Notes: a model not told the origin generated them from the sequence alone. Positions 15,934-25,674 are shown, counted from the first letter of the stretch. The stretch: DNA of 64,000 nt from Sediminibacterium sp. (GCA_017537025.1 JAFWCB010000002.1:1-64000), one strand, 5' to 3'. Numbers and translations are program-made.

Positions 15934-17250
15934 ATGAAAAACTATTGGATTTTTTTGATTTTAATATGCTGTGGTTGTTCTAAAAAATTTGAGCCGCCGC
16001 CTCCTTTTAGCGGAACCGATGCTAAAGCCACTATCAGTATCAAAGAGATGCGTAATGCACATATACCCGGGGCATTTGGTAAATGGGTGGGAGATGATAT
16101 CATTACCGGTATTGTGGTGGCGAATGATGCTACTAATAATTTTTATAAATCTATTGTTATACAAGATAGTACCGGAGGCATCACCATTAAATTAGATGGT
16201 TTTAATTTGGCCAATGATTATCCCCTCTATCAACGTGTTTTTATTCGATTGAATGGTTTATGGTTAAGTGAATATGGCGGTATGTTACAGTTGGGTGCCG
16301 GTATCGATACTACAAATCCAACATATACAGATCTACTGCCTATACCGGTTCCTTTATTTTCCAGATATATTCTCAAAGGGAATATAGAAACTGCTCCAAT
16401 ACCCATTCGCGTAAACTTTGATCAGTTAAAAGATTCATTGCAAAGTAGACTTATCCAAATAGACTCTGTAGAGCTGGCAACGGCAGATACGGCTAAACCT
16501 TTTGCTGATGCGATAAACAAAGCAACGGTTAGTCATACCATTCGGCTATGTGGTATAGGAACGGTGTATTTACGAACGAGTGGTTTTGCCGATTTTGCAG
16601 CTATAAAAACACCCAGAGGGAATGGAAGTATAAAAGGTATTTATACTGTATTCGGTACCCAGAAACAAATTCAAATAAGAGATACCAGTGATGTGCAAAT
16701 GAAGGGACTCAGATGTTCGGGTGTTAGGTTGATTTTTTACGAAGACTTTGAAACTATTCCGGTGAATACAGGACTACAAATCAGCGGTTGGAAAAATATA
16801 GCCGAAAATGGTTCCGCTATATTTGAAGGCAAATGGAATGCCCCTAACAGATATGCAGAAATAACCGCATTTGCTACGTACCAACCAGTAGTGAATTCAT
16901 GGTTGATATTGCCCCCCATCAATTTGAATAATAGCACCAACGAACAGCTGAGTTTTATAACAAAAGATGGCTTTGATAATGGGGCTGTTTTGCAAGCCTA
17001 TATATCGAGTAATTATGATGGCGGTAATAGTCCCTCGAAAGCGAAGTGGACACCCCTGAAAGCCACGATAGCAAAGGGATCAGTGAATGGGATGGCTACC
17101 AAGTGGACGCCCTCCGGACCCATTTCTTTACAGGGGTATAGTGGTAAAATATATATCGCTTTCAAGTATGAAGGGGCAGATATTGCCGATCTATTACTCA
17201 AAAAAACGACTCGTTTTCAACTCGACGAGATAAAAATTGTAGGGAATTAA
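15934..17250 (+). CDS. DUF5689-type lipoprotein with choice-of-anchor-like domain
   Basis: Lipoprotein of about 438 aa. ATG 15934 is preferred to the GTG at 15928 because it sits directly before the lipoprotein signal (MKNYWIFLILICCGCSKK, with lipid-modified Cys before SKK). The N-terminal domain (about 30-260), with GDDIITGIVVANDATNN and SIVIQDSTGGITIKLDG, is the DUF5689/OB-like fold seen next to TonB receptors; the C-terminal domain (about 265-438: FYEDFETIP..., WLILPPINL, FQLDEIKIVG) resembles a choice-of-anchor J/jelly-roll domain. Translationally coupled to the receptor; probably a surface lipoprotein helping substrate capture. Confidence 0.82.
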   Translation: MKNYWIFLILICCGCSKKFEPPPPFSGTDAKATISIKEMRNAHIPGAFGKWVGDDIITGIVVANDATNNFYKSIVIQDSTGGITIKLDGFNLANDYPLYQRVFIRLNGLWLSEYGGMLQLGAGIDTTNPTYTDLLPIPVPLFSRYILKGNIETAPIPIRVNFDQLKDSLQSRLIQIDSVELATADTAKPFADAINKATVSHTIRLCGIGTVYLRTSGFADFAAIKTPRGNGSIKGIYTVFGTQKQIQIRDTSDVQMKGLRCSGVRLIFYEDFETIPVNTGLQISGWKNIAENGSAIFEGKWNAPNRYAEITAFATYQPVVNSWLILPPINLNNSTNEQLSFITKDGFDNGAVLQAYISSNYDGGNSPSKAKWTPLKATIAKGSVNGMATKWTPSGPISLQGYSGKIYIAFKYEGADIADLLLKKTTRFQLDEIKIVGN

Positions 17251-17310
17251 GAACATTTACTACAACCCGAAAGCCCGGGTATTTATTAATTTGCTATATC
17301 AATTAGATAT

Positions 17311-18081
17311 ATGGCATCGGGTTTATCCGGAAATAATAGTTTTATTAATGGCATGAAGTGGACTTTCGGGGCCATACTTGCGCTATTGATTGCTATTGCC
17401 ATATTGGGCTCTTTTTTCAATTTCTTTCAACCCATATCTTGGTGGTTAAACGGGAAAACGGCGGTGAGATATTCACCAGAAAAACAATTGCAGGTGGAAA
17501 CCAGCAGTACTCCGGCATATATTCCTGTTGAAATAAAACCACAGCCGGCTGTAGCAGCTTCCGTAAACACAAATACGATAACTCCTAAAATTGATAGCGC
17601 TGCTATAAAGGCGACAAGTAAAAAAACAGGTACCAAAAAAAGGGTGGCTGTGTCAACCATAAATGATAGCGACAATGCTGAATCGGCTGAAACAGTCCCA
17701 CAAACAGTGAGCAAAAAAGCACCCAAACAAAATCAGCGTGTAGCCACCTATAAAGAAAGTACAAACGAAAAAATTACTGCTTTACCCGGGGTGTCTAAAA
17801 ATCCCTATTCTTCCGGTCGGACATTTACGAAGATGGAATTGGATGAATTTATGCGTCAATATCCTTCAAAAAATGCAGATATTAGGTTTATTCGTTTCGG
17901 AACTATTACTGCTGAAATGGAGGGGTTAAAGGCTCAGATTATTCAAATGCTTCAACAGCAGGGTTATAGTAATATTGATAAAAACTGGCGAACAATTAAT
18001 GAATTTTCTGCTCCGCAGGAGGTTCATTTTGGGGGCGCCGGGTATAATGCTGTTAATTTCTATATACCACCCTTACAGTAA
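17311..18081 (+). CDS. Single-pass membrane protein of unknown function
   Basis: Not recognised. The 256-aa protein has one transmembrane helix near the N-terminus (ILALLIAIAILGSFFNFF, about residues 22-39), a long low-complexity linker rich in Pro, Thr, Lys, Val and Ala (about 60-150), and a small C-terminal domain (about 165-256) with alternating charged helices and strands (FTKMELDEFMRQYPSKN, FIRFGTITAEMEGLKAQ). The layout is that of an anchored protein carrying a domain across the envelope. It lies between the DUF5689 gene and htpG with 60 and 111 nt gaps, so it is probably its own transcription unit. Confidence 0.7.
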   Translation: MASGLSGNNSFINGMKWTFGAILALLIAIAILGSFFNFFQPISWWLNGKTAVRYSPEKQLQVETSSTPAYIPVEIKPQPAVAASVNTNTITPKIDSAAIKATSKKTGTKKRVAVSTINDSDNAESAETVPQTVSKKAPKQNQRVATYKESTNEKITALPGVSKNPYSSGRTFTKMELDEFMRQYPSKNADIRFIRFGTITAEMEGLKAQIIQMLQQQGYSNIDKNWRTINEFSAPQEVHFGGAGYNAVNFYIPPLQ

Positions 18082-18192
18082 TATATCTGTCATTTTTTTA
18101 GAAAATCGGCTCCATTATTGATTCTTTGCCGTCAACCTGTCACATCTCCTTGAAATGGTACTTTCTTTGCGTAGAGGTGGAAAACTGATTGT

Positions 18193-20055
18193 ATGCAAAA
18201 AGGACAGATAAGGGTTCAAACGGAGAATATTTTCCCGATTATTAAAAAATTCCTCTACAGTGATCATGAGATTTTTCTTCGCGAGCTGGTGAGCAATGCT
18301 ACCGATGCTACCCAGAAGCTCAAAACATTATCGTCTATAGGCGAAGCCAAAGGCGAATTAGGTGATTTACGTATTGATGTTAGTCTGGATGCCAAGGAAA
18401 AAACAATTACCATAGAAGATAGGGGTGTGGGTATGACCAAAGAAGAAGTAGATAAATACCTCAATCAAGTAGCTTTTAGTGGTGCGGAAGAATTTCTTAC
18501 CAAGTATAAAGATGCCAGCATTATTGGTCATTTTGGGTTGGGCTTTTACAGTGCCTTTATGGTAGCTTCTAAGGTAGAAGTACTTACACAGAGCTACAAC
18601 GAAGAAGCCGCAACTGTTTATTGGAGTTGCGATGGTAGTCCGGAATTCGAATTATATGAAGTAGAAAAAAAGCAAAGAGGTACTAAAATTATTCTTCATG
18701 TAAATGAGGAGAGTCAAGAGTTTTTAGAAACCGGAAAATTAAAAGGCATCCTCGAGAAATTCTGTAAATTTTTACCTATCCCTATTTATTTTACAGATGT
18801 TGCTGCAGAGAAGAAAAAAGAGGAGGAGGAAAAGTCGGTAAATAATACCAATCCGATTTGGGTTAAAAAGCCAAGTGAGTTAAGCAAAGAAGATTACGAG
18901 AAATTTTATCGCGAGTTATATCCTTTTGGCGAAACCCCTTTGTTTTGGATTCATTTAAATGTTGATTATCCGTTTAATCTTACCGGTGTTTTATATTTCC
19001 CGAAAATTAAGCAGAGCTATGAAATTCAGAAAGATAAAATTCAGCTATACTGTAACCAAGTTTTTGTAACAGATGAAGTGAAAGATATAGTGCCGGAATT
19101 TTTAATGTTATTGCATGGTGTAATTGATAGTCCGGATATTCCGTTGAATGTTAGCCGAAGTTATTTACAGGGCGATCCGAATGTGAAGAAAATCAATGCC
19201 CATATCACTAAAAAAGTAGCGGATAAATTAGAAGAGATATTTAAAAACGAGCGTACTGCATTTGAAGAGAAGTGGGAGAGCCTTGGCTTGTTTGTGAAGT
19301 ATGGTATGATGACGGATGATAAGTTTTTAGAGAAAGCCAATAAGTTTTTAGTAATGGAAGATGTGGATGGCAAGTTCCATACTTTGGAAGAGTATAAAAT
19401 GGCTACTGAAACCTTACAGAAAAATAAAGATGGTAAGCAAGTAATTTTATATACCACCAATCCTGTTCAGCAAGATGCGTATATACAAGCATGTAAGGCG
19501 AAGAATTATCAGGTTGTAAAAATGGAAACCCTGGTAGATGCTGCTTTCATCAATACCATGGAAATGAAGTGGGAGAATGTAACATTCGTGCGGGTAGATG
19601 CAGATATTGTAGATAATTTGATCGATAAGCAAGAAACCAATGAATCTGTTTTATCTAAAGAGGAAACAGAAAAATTAAAAGAATTATTTACGTTACAAAT
19701 TGCCGAGTTGCATGTTACCACGGAAGTAAAAGGCTTGAGTGCCGATTCAGCCCCGGTGATCGCTACTCGTCCGGAGTTTATGCGCCGTATGAAAGATATG
19801 GGTGCCGCCGGTGGGGGAATGACGGCTTTTTATGCAACGATGCCCGATGAGGTAACCTTAACGGTAAATGGGAACCATCCGATTTATCAGCAGTTACTGA
19901 AAGATGGTGATGCTGATCAACAGAAAAAGCAGGTACGTAATTTGGCTGATTTAGCTTTATTATCGCAAGGTTTATTGAAAGGCAATGATCTTACTAATTT
20001 TATTAATAGAAGTGTAGAGATGATGCAAACGCAGGTTAGTAATATTGCATCATGA
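18193..20055 (+). CDS. htpG: Molecular chaperone HtpG (Hsp90)
   Basis: Cytosolic ATP-dependent chaperone, 620 aa, normal for bacterial Hsp90. The GHKL ATPase motifs are all present: ELVSNATDATQKL (about 33-45), DRGVGMTKEEV, and GHFGLGFYSAFMV (about 115-127); the middle domain begins near NPIWVKKPSEL, with the catalytic-loop Arg in PLNVSRSYLQGD. A C-terminal dimer domain ends the protein; the eukaryotic MEEVD tail is absent, as expected. The stop overlaps the next gene by 4 nt, which couples a chaperone to a flavin reductase, an unusual pair. Confidence 0.97.
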   Translation: MQKGQIRVQTENIFPIIKKFLYSDHEIFLRELVSNATDATQKLKTLSSIGEAKGELGDLRIDVSLDAKEKTITIEDRGVGMTKEEVDKYLNQVAFSGAEEFLTKYKDASIIGHFGLGFYSAFMVASKVEVLTQSYNEEAATVYWSCDGSPEFELYEVEKKQRGTKIILHVNEESQEFLETGKLKGILEKFCKFLPIPIYFTDVAAEKKKEEEEKSVNNTNPIWVKKPSELSKEDYEKFYRELYPFGETPLFWIHLNVDYPFNLTGVLYFPKIKQSYEIQKDKIQLYCNQVFVTDEVKDIVPEFLMLLHGVIDSPDIPLNVSRSYLQGDPNVKKINAHITKKVADKLEEIFKNERTAFEEKWESLGLFVKYGMMTDDKFLEKANKFLVMEDVDGKFHTLEEYKMATETLQKNKDGKQVILYTTNPVQQDAYIQACKAKNYQVVKMETLVDAAFINTMEMKWENVTFVRVDADIVDNLIDKQETNESVLSKEETEKLKELFTLQIAELHVTTEVKGLSADSAPVIATRPEFMRRMKDMGAAGGGMTAFYATMPDEVTLTVNGNHPIYQQLLKDGDADQQKKQVRNLADLALLSQGLLKGNDLTNFINRSVEMMQTQVSNIAS

Positions 20056-21086
20056 ACCTCCGGCTTCGCATAACAGCAATATATAGTGAAACAAAGGATA
20101 CCAAGTCTTTTGAACTGGTTAGCACAAATGGCGAAGCGATAAATTATAAAGCCGGACAATTTCTACCGCTTATTTTTAAGCATATCAATGGGGAGGAAGT
20201 GAGGAGAAATTATTCTCTATCTTCCTCCCCTTTTGTTGATAGTCCGTTAACCATAACAGTCAAAGCAGTGGCTAATGGGGAGTTCTCAAGAATGCTTGTT
20301 AATAAGGCTGTGATCGGTGATGAGCTGGAGGCTTTAGAGCCGGCGGGTTTTTTTGTTTTGCCCGAAAAGATCAGTACTCATCAGCATTTTTATTTTTTTG
20401 CGGCCGGAAGTGGTATCACGCCTATTTTTTCTCTTATCAAAACACTCTTACATACTACCGATAATACCCAAATGGTTTTGGTATATAGCAATAGCAGTAA
20501 GGAGCAAACTATTTTTTATGAAGCTTTAAATCATTTGACTGCTAGATACGCTGATCGATTCCGAATCATTTATTTTTTTAGTGACGCTGTAGATATGGCT
20601 AGAAAGCGTATTAGTACGTATTCACTAGGTCGTTTATTCGATGAACTTGCGATAAAGCAAGAAGTGGGGGCATTATTTTATTTATGTGGTCCTACCGATT
20701 ATATGCAGTTTATCAGTATTTACTTACGTAGTTATGGTATTAAAGACGGTCATATTCGGAAAGAGCAATTTGATGTTTTGGTACCGGAGATAAAACCCGA
20801 ACCGGAAGATAAAGCGGCACATCTTGTGACTATACTACTTAACAAAGAAGTATATCAATTAAAAGTTCAATATCCACAGACTATTTTACAAGCTGCGAAA
20901 GAGAGTCAAATAGATTTACCCTTTAGTTGTGAGAGTGGACAATGTGGTACTTGTGCCGCCACTTGTACATCGGGCAACATTTTTATGTGGCGTAATGATA
21001 TGTTGATGGATGAAGAAATAGCGAAGGGGCGCGTACTTACCTGCACGGGCTATCCTGTTGAGGGAGATTGTGAGATTGAGTTCTAA
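20052..21086 (+). CDS. Ferredoxin-NADPH-type reductase with C-terminal 2Fe-2S domain
   Basis: Flavin/iron-sulfur electron-transfer protein of 344 aa. Domain order: FAD-binding barrel with RRNYSLSSSP (about residues 53-62), NAD(P)-binding domain with AGSGITPIFSLIKTLL (about 117-132) and LCGPTDYM, and a plant-type 2Fe-2S ferredoxin domain with CESGQCGTCAATC and a final Cys in VLTCTGYP. The arrangement matches phenylacetyl-CoA epoxidase PaaE-like and related oxygenase reductases, but no oxygenase is encoded nearby, so its partner is unknown. It shares ATGA with the htpG stop and converges with recJ, overlapping by 4 nt. Confidence 0.9.
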   Translation: MNLRLRITAIYSETKDTKSFELVSTNGEAINYKAGQFLPLIFKHINGEEVRRNYSLSSSPFVDSPLTITVKAVANGEFSRMLVNKAVIGDELEALEPAGFFVLPEKISTHQHFYFFAAGSGITPIFSLIKTLLHTTDNTQMVLVYSNSSKEQTIFYEALNHLTARYADRFRIIYFFSDAVDMARKRISTYSLGRLFDELAIKQEVGALFYLCGPTDYMQFISIYLRSYGIKDGHIRKEQFDVLVPEIKPEPEDKAAHLVTILLNKEVYQLKVQYPQTILQAAKESQIDLPFSCESGQCGTCAATCTSGNIFMWRNDMLMDEEIAKGRVLTCTGYPVEGDCEIEF

Positions 21087-22774
21087 CCCATCAAATCAAT
21101 CACTTTCAACTGTAAACTCTTCTGCCCCTGCCATTCATTTTCATCGATGGTGAACACCATATCAAAGGGTTTACCCGATTGAAGAATCGAGAATTTTTCA
21201 GCTAAATTAAAACCGATACCACTAAATGTGATATTGTGTTGCCTCACCACAAAACGGATATGCAAATCTTTTACAATTTTGGAGAAGCCGGTATCGGATA
21301 CACGTGTGGCTACAAAAACAGGCCTCATATTTTCCGGACCAAAGGGCTCCATCTGTGCGAGTATGCTATAAAAGGTAGGATTGATTTCGCTAAAACTAAT
21401 CGGTGCATCTATTAACAACTCCGGCACTAAAGAATGGGGCTGTATGGTTCGCGCTACCTCCGCTTCAAAGGCTTCTGCAAAATCTTGAATTTTATCTACC
21501 TGTAATGTCATACCTGCTGCCGCGTAATGTCCGCCATAACCCAGTAAATGCTCCCTACAGGCATGAATAGCTTCATATAAATTAAAGCCTGCTACGCTTC
21601 TGGCACTGCCCGCCGCATAATCGCCACTCTTGGTAAGCACAATGGTAGGCTTATAATAGGTTTCGATGAGCCGGCTGGCAACAATACCTACCACGCCTTT
21701 ATGCCAATTTTCTTGATACACCACATTGGTTCTTTTGGTGGGTGTTGCCGGATCATTATTTAATTGCGCTAAAGCCTCTTCGGTTATTAAACTATCGGCT
21801 TCTTTTCTATCGGTATTATCCGATTGTAGCTGGGCTGCTATAGCTAATGCTGTGGTTTCATCTTTCTCAATAAATAATTCTACTGCTTTACGCGCATCAT
21901 CCATTCTGCCTGCCGCGTTAATTCTCGGCGCCACAATAAACACTAATCCCGTAAGGGTAATATGATTTTTAGCTGCCGCTTTTTCTAAGAGCGCTTTAAT
22001 ACCTATCGATGGATTGGTATTCACTTTCTCAATACCATAAAAAGCCATCACCCTGTTTTCCCCCGTAACCGGTACAATATCTGCGGCAATAGCTACGGCG
22101 GCTAAATCGAGAAAAGATAAATAACTGCTGTCTGGTAAACCTAATTTGTCGGCCAAGGCCATCATCAACTTAAAACCTACACCACAACCACATAGATCTT
22201 TATAGGGGTAATTACAATCGTTTTGTTTAGGATTTAATATCGCAACTGCTGGTGGTAGTATGGCATCGGGTAAATGGTGATCACAAACTATAAAATCAAT
22301 ATCGAGTTCTTTGGCATAGCCAATTAATGCAGTTGATTTGATACCGCAATCCAAAGAAATAATCAAACTAATATTTTCCTGCTTCGCAAAGTCGATACCT
22401 AATTTTGAAATACCATAACCTTCTCTGTATCTATGTGGAATATAAAATTGCACATTTGGGTAAATAGCCGATACAAATTGAAACATACTGGCTACGGCTG
22501 TAGTACCATCCACATCATAATCACCAAAAACCAATATTTTTTCCTGCTGATCAAATGCTTGCAGGATACGGGTTACAGCCTTATCCATATCTTTCATGAG
22601 CCAGGGGCTGTGGAGATGACTCAGTTGTGGTCGAAAAAAGGCATGCGCTTTTTCATAGGTATCAATGCCTCTTTGTACTAATATATTACACAGTGTGGCA
22701 TTGATTTTTAGCGATGCTTGTAACTGGTTGATAGCTTCCTGAGAAGAGGATAATATTTTCCATTTTTTCTGCAT
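21083..22774 (-). CDS. recJ: Single-stranded-DNA-specific exonuclease RecJ
   Basis: 5'-3' ssDNA exonuclease of DNA repair, 563 aa from ATG 22774. The DHH-family phosphoesterase motifs are in order: FGDYDVDGTTA (about residues 83-93), SLDCGIKS, CDHHLPD and the AADIVPV block; the DHHA1 domain carries VASRLIETYYKP and GGHYAAAGMT. The C-terminal OB-type segment follows. A TTG directly in front of the ATG would add one residue. It overlaps the polyprenyl synthase stop by 1 nt (TGATG), so the two genes are co-transcribed. Confidence 0.96.
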   Translation of the reverse strand: MQKKWKILSSSQEAINQLQASLKINATLCNILVQRGIDTYEKAHAFFRPQLSHLHSPWLMKDMDKAVTRILQAFDQQEKILVFGDYDVDGTTAVASMFQFVSAIYPNVQFYIPHRYREGYGISKLGIDFAKQENISLIISLDCGIKSTALIGYAKELDIDFIVCDHHLPDAILPPAVAILNPKQNDCNYPYKDLCGCGVGFKLMMALADKLGLPDSSYLSFLDLAAVAIAADIVPVTGENRVMAFYGIEKVNTNPSIGIKALLEKAAAKNHITLTGLVFIVAPRINAAGRMDDARKAVELFIEKDETTALAIAAQLQSDNTDRKEADSLITEEALAQLNNDPATPTKRTNVVYQENWHKGVVGIVASRLIETYYKPTIVLTKSGDYAAGSARSVAGFNLYEAIHACREHLLGYGGHYAAAGMTLQVDKIQDFAEAFEAEVARTIQPHSLVPELLIDAPISFSEINPTFYSILAQMEPFGPENMRPVFVATRVSDTGFSKIVKDLHIRFVVRQHNITFSGIGFNLAEKFSILQSGKPFDMVFTIDENEWQGQKSLQLKVIDLMG

Positions 22775-23736
22775 CAATAGGTTCTATCTGTAGTATATCG
22801 TACTAATTCTTCCAGCGCTTCCCGGGTAGGTGAGGGTGAAAACTGATGTAATAATTGCATGGCTTCATCTCTAAATGCAAACATTTTTTCCGTAGCATAT
22901 TGTATACCGCCTTCTTTGGTAACGGTATCTATAACATAGGCCACACTTTCCTTTTTCGTGTTTTCATTTTTGATGATATGGATAATTTTTTTTCTGGTAG
23001 TGGCATCACAATTATTGAGGGTATAAATTAAGGGCAGGGTTAATTTCTTCTCTTTAATATCATTACCGGTAGGCTTACCTATTTGCTCGCTGCTATAGTC
23101 GAACAAATCGTCTTTGATCTGAAATGCCATACCTACTTTTTCTCCAAATAAGCGCATGCGTTCCACCACTTCGGGATTATCGGTTGTGGTAATAGCTCCT
23201 GCTGCGCAGGCCGATGCTAATAAGGAAGCTGTTTTACCATTGATGATATCATAGTAAACGGCCTCACTTAAATTCAGGTTTCTCGATTTTTCCATTTGTA
23301 ATAATTCACCCTCACTCATTAGTTTCACCGCCTCAGACAGTATGCGTAAAATTTCGTGGTCTTTATTATTTAAAGAGAGTAGCAATCCTTTAGATAAAAG
23401 ATAATCACCAACCAAAACAGCAATTTTATTTTTCCAAAGCGCATTGATAGAAAAAAAACCTCTTCTTTCCATGGCATCATCTACCACATCATCATGAACC
23501 AGGGTGGCGGTATGAAGTAGCTCTACCAAAGAAGCAGCTCTATACGTAGTGTCATTAATAGGGCCGGATAAATGAGCACTTAAAAGCACAAACATGGGGC
23601 GTAGCTGTTTGCCCTTCCGTTTCACAATATATTCCATGATACGGTCGAGCAATGCAACGCGACTCTTTACCGCTTCCCTAAAATGGGTTTCAAACAGTAC
23701 TAATTCCTTCCCAATTACCTTTTTTGCTAAATCCAT
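22774..23736 (-). CDS. Trans-polyprenyl diphosphate synthase
   Basis: Makes the long isoprenoid diphosphate, most likely the side chain of menaquinone. From ATG 23736 it is 320 aa. Both aspartate-rich motifs are present: LVHDDVVDDAMERRG (first, DDxxD) and FQIKDDLFDY (second, DDxxD), with GKQLRPMFVLLSAH between the N-terminal helices and the first motif and KKLTLPLIY after the second. The frame extends to an ATG at 23766, but the first ten extra residues have no family support. Chain length cannot be read with confidence. It leads the polyprenyl synthase-recJ pair and could also supply the prenyl donor for the UbiA enzyme at 2387, which is speculation. Confidence 0.93.
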   Translation of the reverse strand: MDLAKKVIGKELVLFETHFREAVKSRVALLDRIMEYIVKRKGKQLRPMFVLLSAHLSGPINDTTYRAASLVELLHTATLVHDDVVDDAMERRGFFSINALWKNKIAVLVGDYLLSKGLLLSLNNKDHEILRILSEAVKLMSEGELLQMEKSRNLNLSEAVYYDIINGKTASLLASACAAGAITTTDNPEVVERMRLFGEKVGMAFQIKDDLFDYSSEQIGKPTGNDIKEKKLTLPLIYTLNNCDATTRKKIIHIIKNENTKKESVAYVIDTVTKEGGIQYATEKMFAFRDEAMQLLHQFSPSPTREALEELVRYTTDRTY

Positions 23737-23801
23737 GTTATAATTATCCTGCAATATAGGTTGCAATTAGCCAAAAACTTTCGTTGGAGCAGCGCTTATA
23801 G

Positions 23802-23809
23802 TACATTTG
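23802..23809 (+). promoter_or_regulatory. Bacteroidota -7 box of the OmpA-family gene
   Basis: TACATTTG followed by C, with TTG 15 nt upstream (23784-23786), a convincing -33/-7 pair. It predicts a leader of about 100 nt before the start at 23918, in which I see no known regulatory RNA. Confidence 0.65.
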
Positions 23810-23917
23810 CGGTCAATACCCTGCAACACTCCAGCTATTTAACGGTGTATTTGCATCCGGTATGGATTTTAGTATACTTTAACATCTATTTTTTACGTTT
23901 TAAATCAAATACCTAAT

Positions 23918-25447
23918 ATGACAAGCAAAAAGTTTTTATTGATGATGGCGCTGATGCTCGGTATGGGAACCGTAGCCATGGCGCAAACCGATTGGGGATG
24001 GGATTGGAAAGACAGTTCTAAGATCGCTGTAAAAGATATGCCACAGCATAATGAATTCCTCAATAACCAGTTTCCTTACCCTGCCAAGCCTCGTAACCAG
24101 TGGGAGTTAGGTTTTGGTTTGGGGCCTTCTTTTATAATCGGAGATGTAAATTCTAACCTAGGTTTTACAGGTACCGTTTCCATGCGTAAAGCATTGGGTC
24201 ATGTTTTTTCTATCCGAGGTTCACTAACCGGGGCTATTAATTCTGGTTCACCTAGTGCCTATGGTACATCTATCGGGCAGGTTGCCTATAAGAACGATGC
24301 CTATATTCTAGGGGCAGATATTATTGCTTCCTTAAACACAAGTAGTTATTACAGGGGTAATCCTAAATCTAATATTTATGTGTTAGCCGGATATAGCTTA
24401 ATTGGTTCGCGTGTACTTTATAAAGATGCGGCAGGAGCCCAGCCTGATGGATACAGTGTGTTTTATGGACAAAGACCCGGACAAGCAAATACCAGAGATG
24501 GTTTAATTACAACACTTTTTGGAAATACCATTAATGGTAGAAAATCTTTGGCCTTAATGCATGGATTGAATTTAGGTGCCGGTTTTGCCTATAAGATAAG
24601 CGATAAAATCAATATTGGTTTTGAGCAAAAATTTATTTTCTCCGTTCCTGGATATGATTATTTAGATGCTTGGAAGGGAGATAATGGTAATGACTTCTTC
24701 AGCTTCTCAACTATTCGTTTGAATGTAAATATCGGAAACACCGATAGAAAAGTACAGCCATTGTGGTGGATCAATCCCAACAACTATGTATACAGTGAGT
24801 TGAATTCTCCCAAACATATGAAAATGCCAAAAGTGGTATTGCCGGATGCGGATAAAGATGGGGTAACTGATCAGTTTGATTTGGAGCCTAATACACCTGC
24901 CGGTGCGCCTGTTGATTCGCATGGTGTTTCGAAAGATACCGATGGTGATGGTGTGCCTGATTTCCGCGATAAAGAATTACTCACTCCACAAAAATGTTTC
25001 CCTGTAAACAATGATGGTATTGGTACTTGTCCGGAACCCGCTTGTTGCAAAGAAATTAAAGATATGATGGCTAATTATCGCCCTGTTGATAAGGTAGAAT
25101 GTGCTATCGGATCTTTACCTAGTGTGCAATTCAAAGGGAATACTAAACTTACAAAAGATGCACAGGCTGTATTAGCTGCCGCTGCGGCGCAGTTGAAAGC
25201 CAACCCAACATGTAATGTGAAAGTGATTGGTTATGGTGCTTCGAGCAAATCGGCTCAGCAACAAAGTTGGGAGCGTGTAAATGCAGTTATCAAGTATTTA
25301 GTGGAGAAGCAAGGTATTGCAGAAAGCCGTTTATTATTTGTGTATGCACAAGATGGCGATACTAATACAGTTGATTTACAAGGAACAACGGAACAGGGTC
25401 CAAATACCGTTCCTGCTCCACATCCTAATTTGAAGAGTAAGGGGTAG
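23918..25447 (+). CDS. OmpA-family porin with thrombospondin type 3 (calcium) repeats
   Basis: Outer-membrane protein of 509 aa that probably ties the outer membrane to peptidoglycan. A signal peptide ending MAMAQ is followed by a beta-barrel N-terminal half (to about residue 290), an acidic TSP3-type calcium-binding stretch (DADKDGVTDQFDLEPNTP, then DTDGDGVPDFRDKE, about 307-350) and the OmpA C-terminal peptidoglycan-binding domain (VQFKGNTKLTKDAQAVL to the ...SWERVNAVIKYLVEKQG segment). A final tail is rich in Thr and Pro. It has a strong-looking promoter with a long leader and is probably abundant. A period-7 repeat array and a terminator follow. Confidence 0.9.
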   Translation: MTSKKFLLMMALMLGMGTVAMAQTDWGWDWKDSSKIAVKDMPQHNEFLNNQFPYPAKPRNQWELGFGLGPSFIIGDVNSNLGFTGTVSMRKALGHVFSIRGSLTGAINSGSPSAYGTSIGQVAYKNDAYILGADIIASLNTSSYYRGNPKSNIYVLAGYSLIGSRVLYKDAAGAQPDGYSVFYGQRPGQANTRDGLITTLFGNTINGRKSLALMHGLNLGAGFAYKISDKINIGFEQKFIFSVPGYDYLDAWKGDNGNDFFSFSTIRLNVNIGNTDRKVQPLWWINPNNYVYSELNSPKHMKMPKVVLPDADKDGVTDQFDLEPNTPAGAPVDSHGVSKDTDGDGVPDFRDKELLTPQKCFPVNNDGIGTCPEPACCKEIKDMMANYRPVDKVECAIGSLPSVQFKGNTKLTKDAQAVLAAAAAQLKANPTCNVKVIGYGASSKSAQQQSWERVNAVIKYLVEKQGIAESRLLFVYAQDGDTNTVDLQGTTEQGPNTVPAPHPNLKSKG

Positions 25448-25450
25448 GGT

Positions 25451-25506
25451 GGAAGGTAGAAGGTAGAAGGCTTAAGGTGTAAGCTGTAAGGGAGAAGGTA
25501 GGATAA
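25451..25506 (+). repeat. Period-7 degenerate array directly after the OmpA-family stop codon
   Basis: Heptamers ggaaggt agaaggt agaaggc ttaaggt gtaagct gtaaggg agaaggt aggataa, beginning 3 nt after the TAG stop. The consensus NNAAGGT is the same family as the in-gene array at 5372-5455 (in matching phase). Confidence 0.8.
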
Positions 25507-25527
25507 GTAACTACGTAAATATTATTA

Positions 25528-25565
25528 AAGACCTGTCGGGTTTCAATAACCCCACAGGTCTTTTT
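25528..25565 (+). terminator. Intrinsic terminator after the OmpA-family gene
   Basis: aagacctgt / acaggtctt stem extended by an imperfect cggg/cccc pairing, loop ttcaata, followed by T5. Confidence 0.85.
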
Positions 25566-25674
25566 ATTAACTTTTAGTAGTTGACGATTTTTTGATATTA
25601 ATTACCCAAATAGTAATTTAAATTCATGATCAATTTAAAAATATAATATTCATTGGATAATTGAATATTATATT

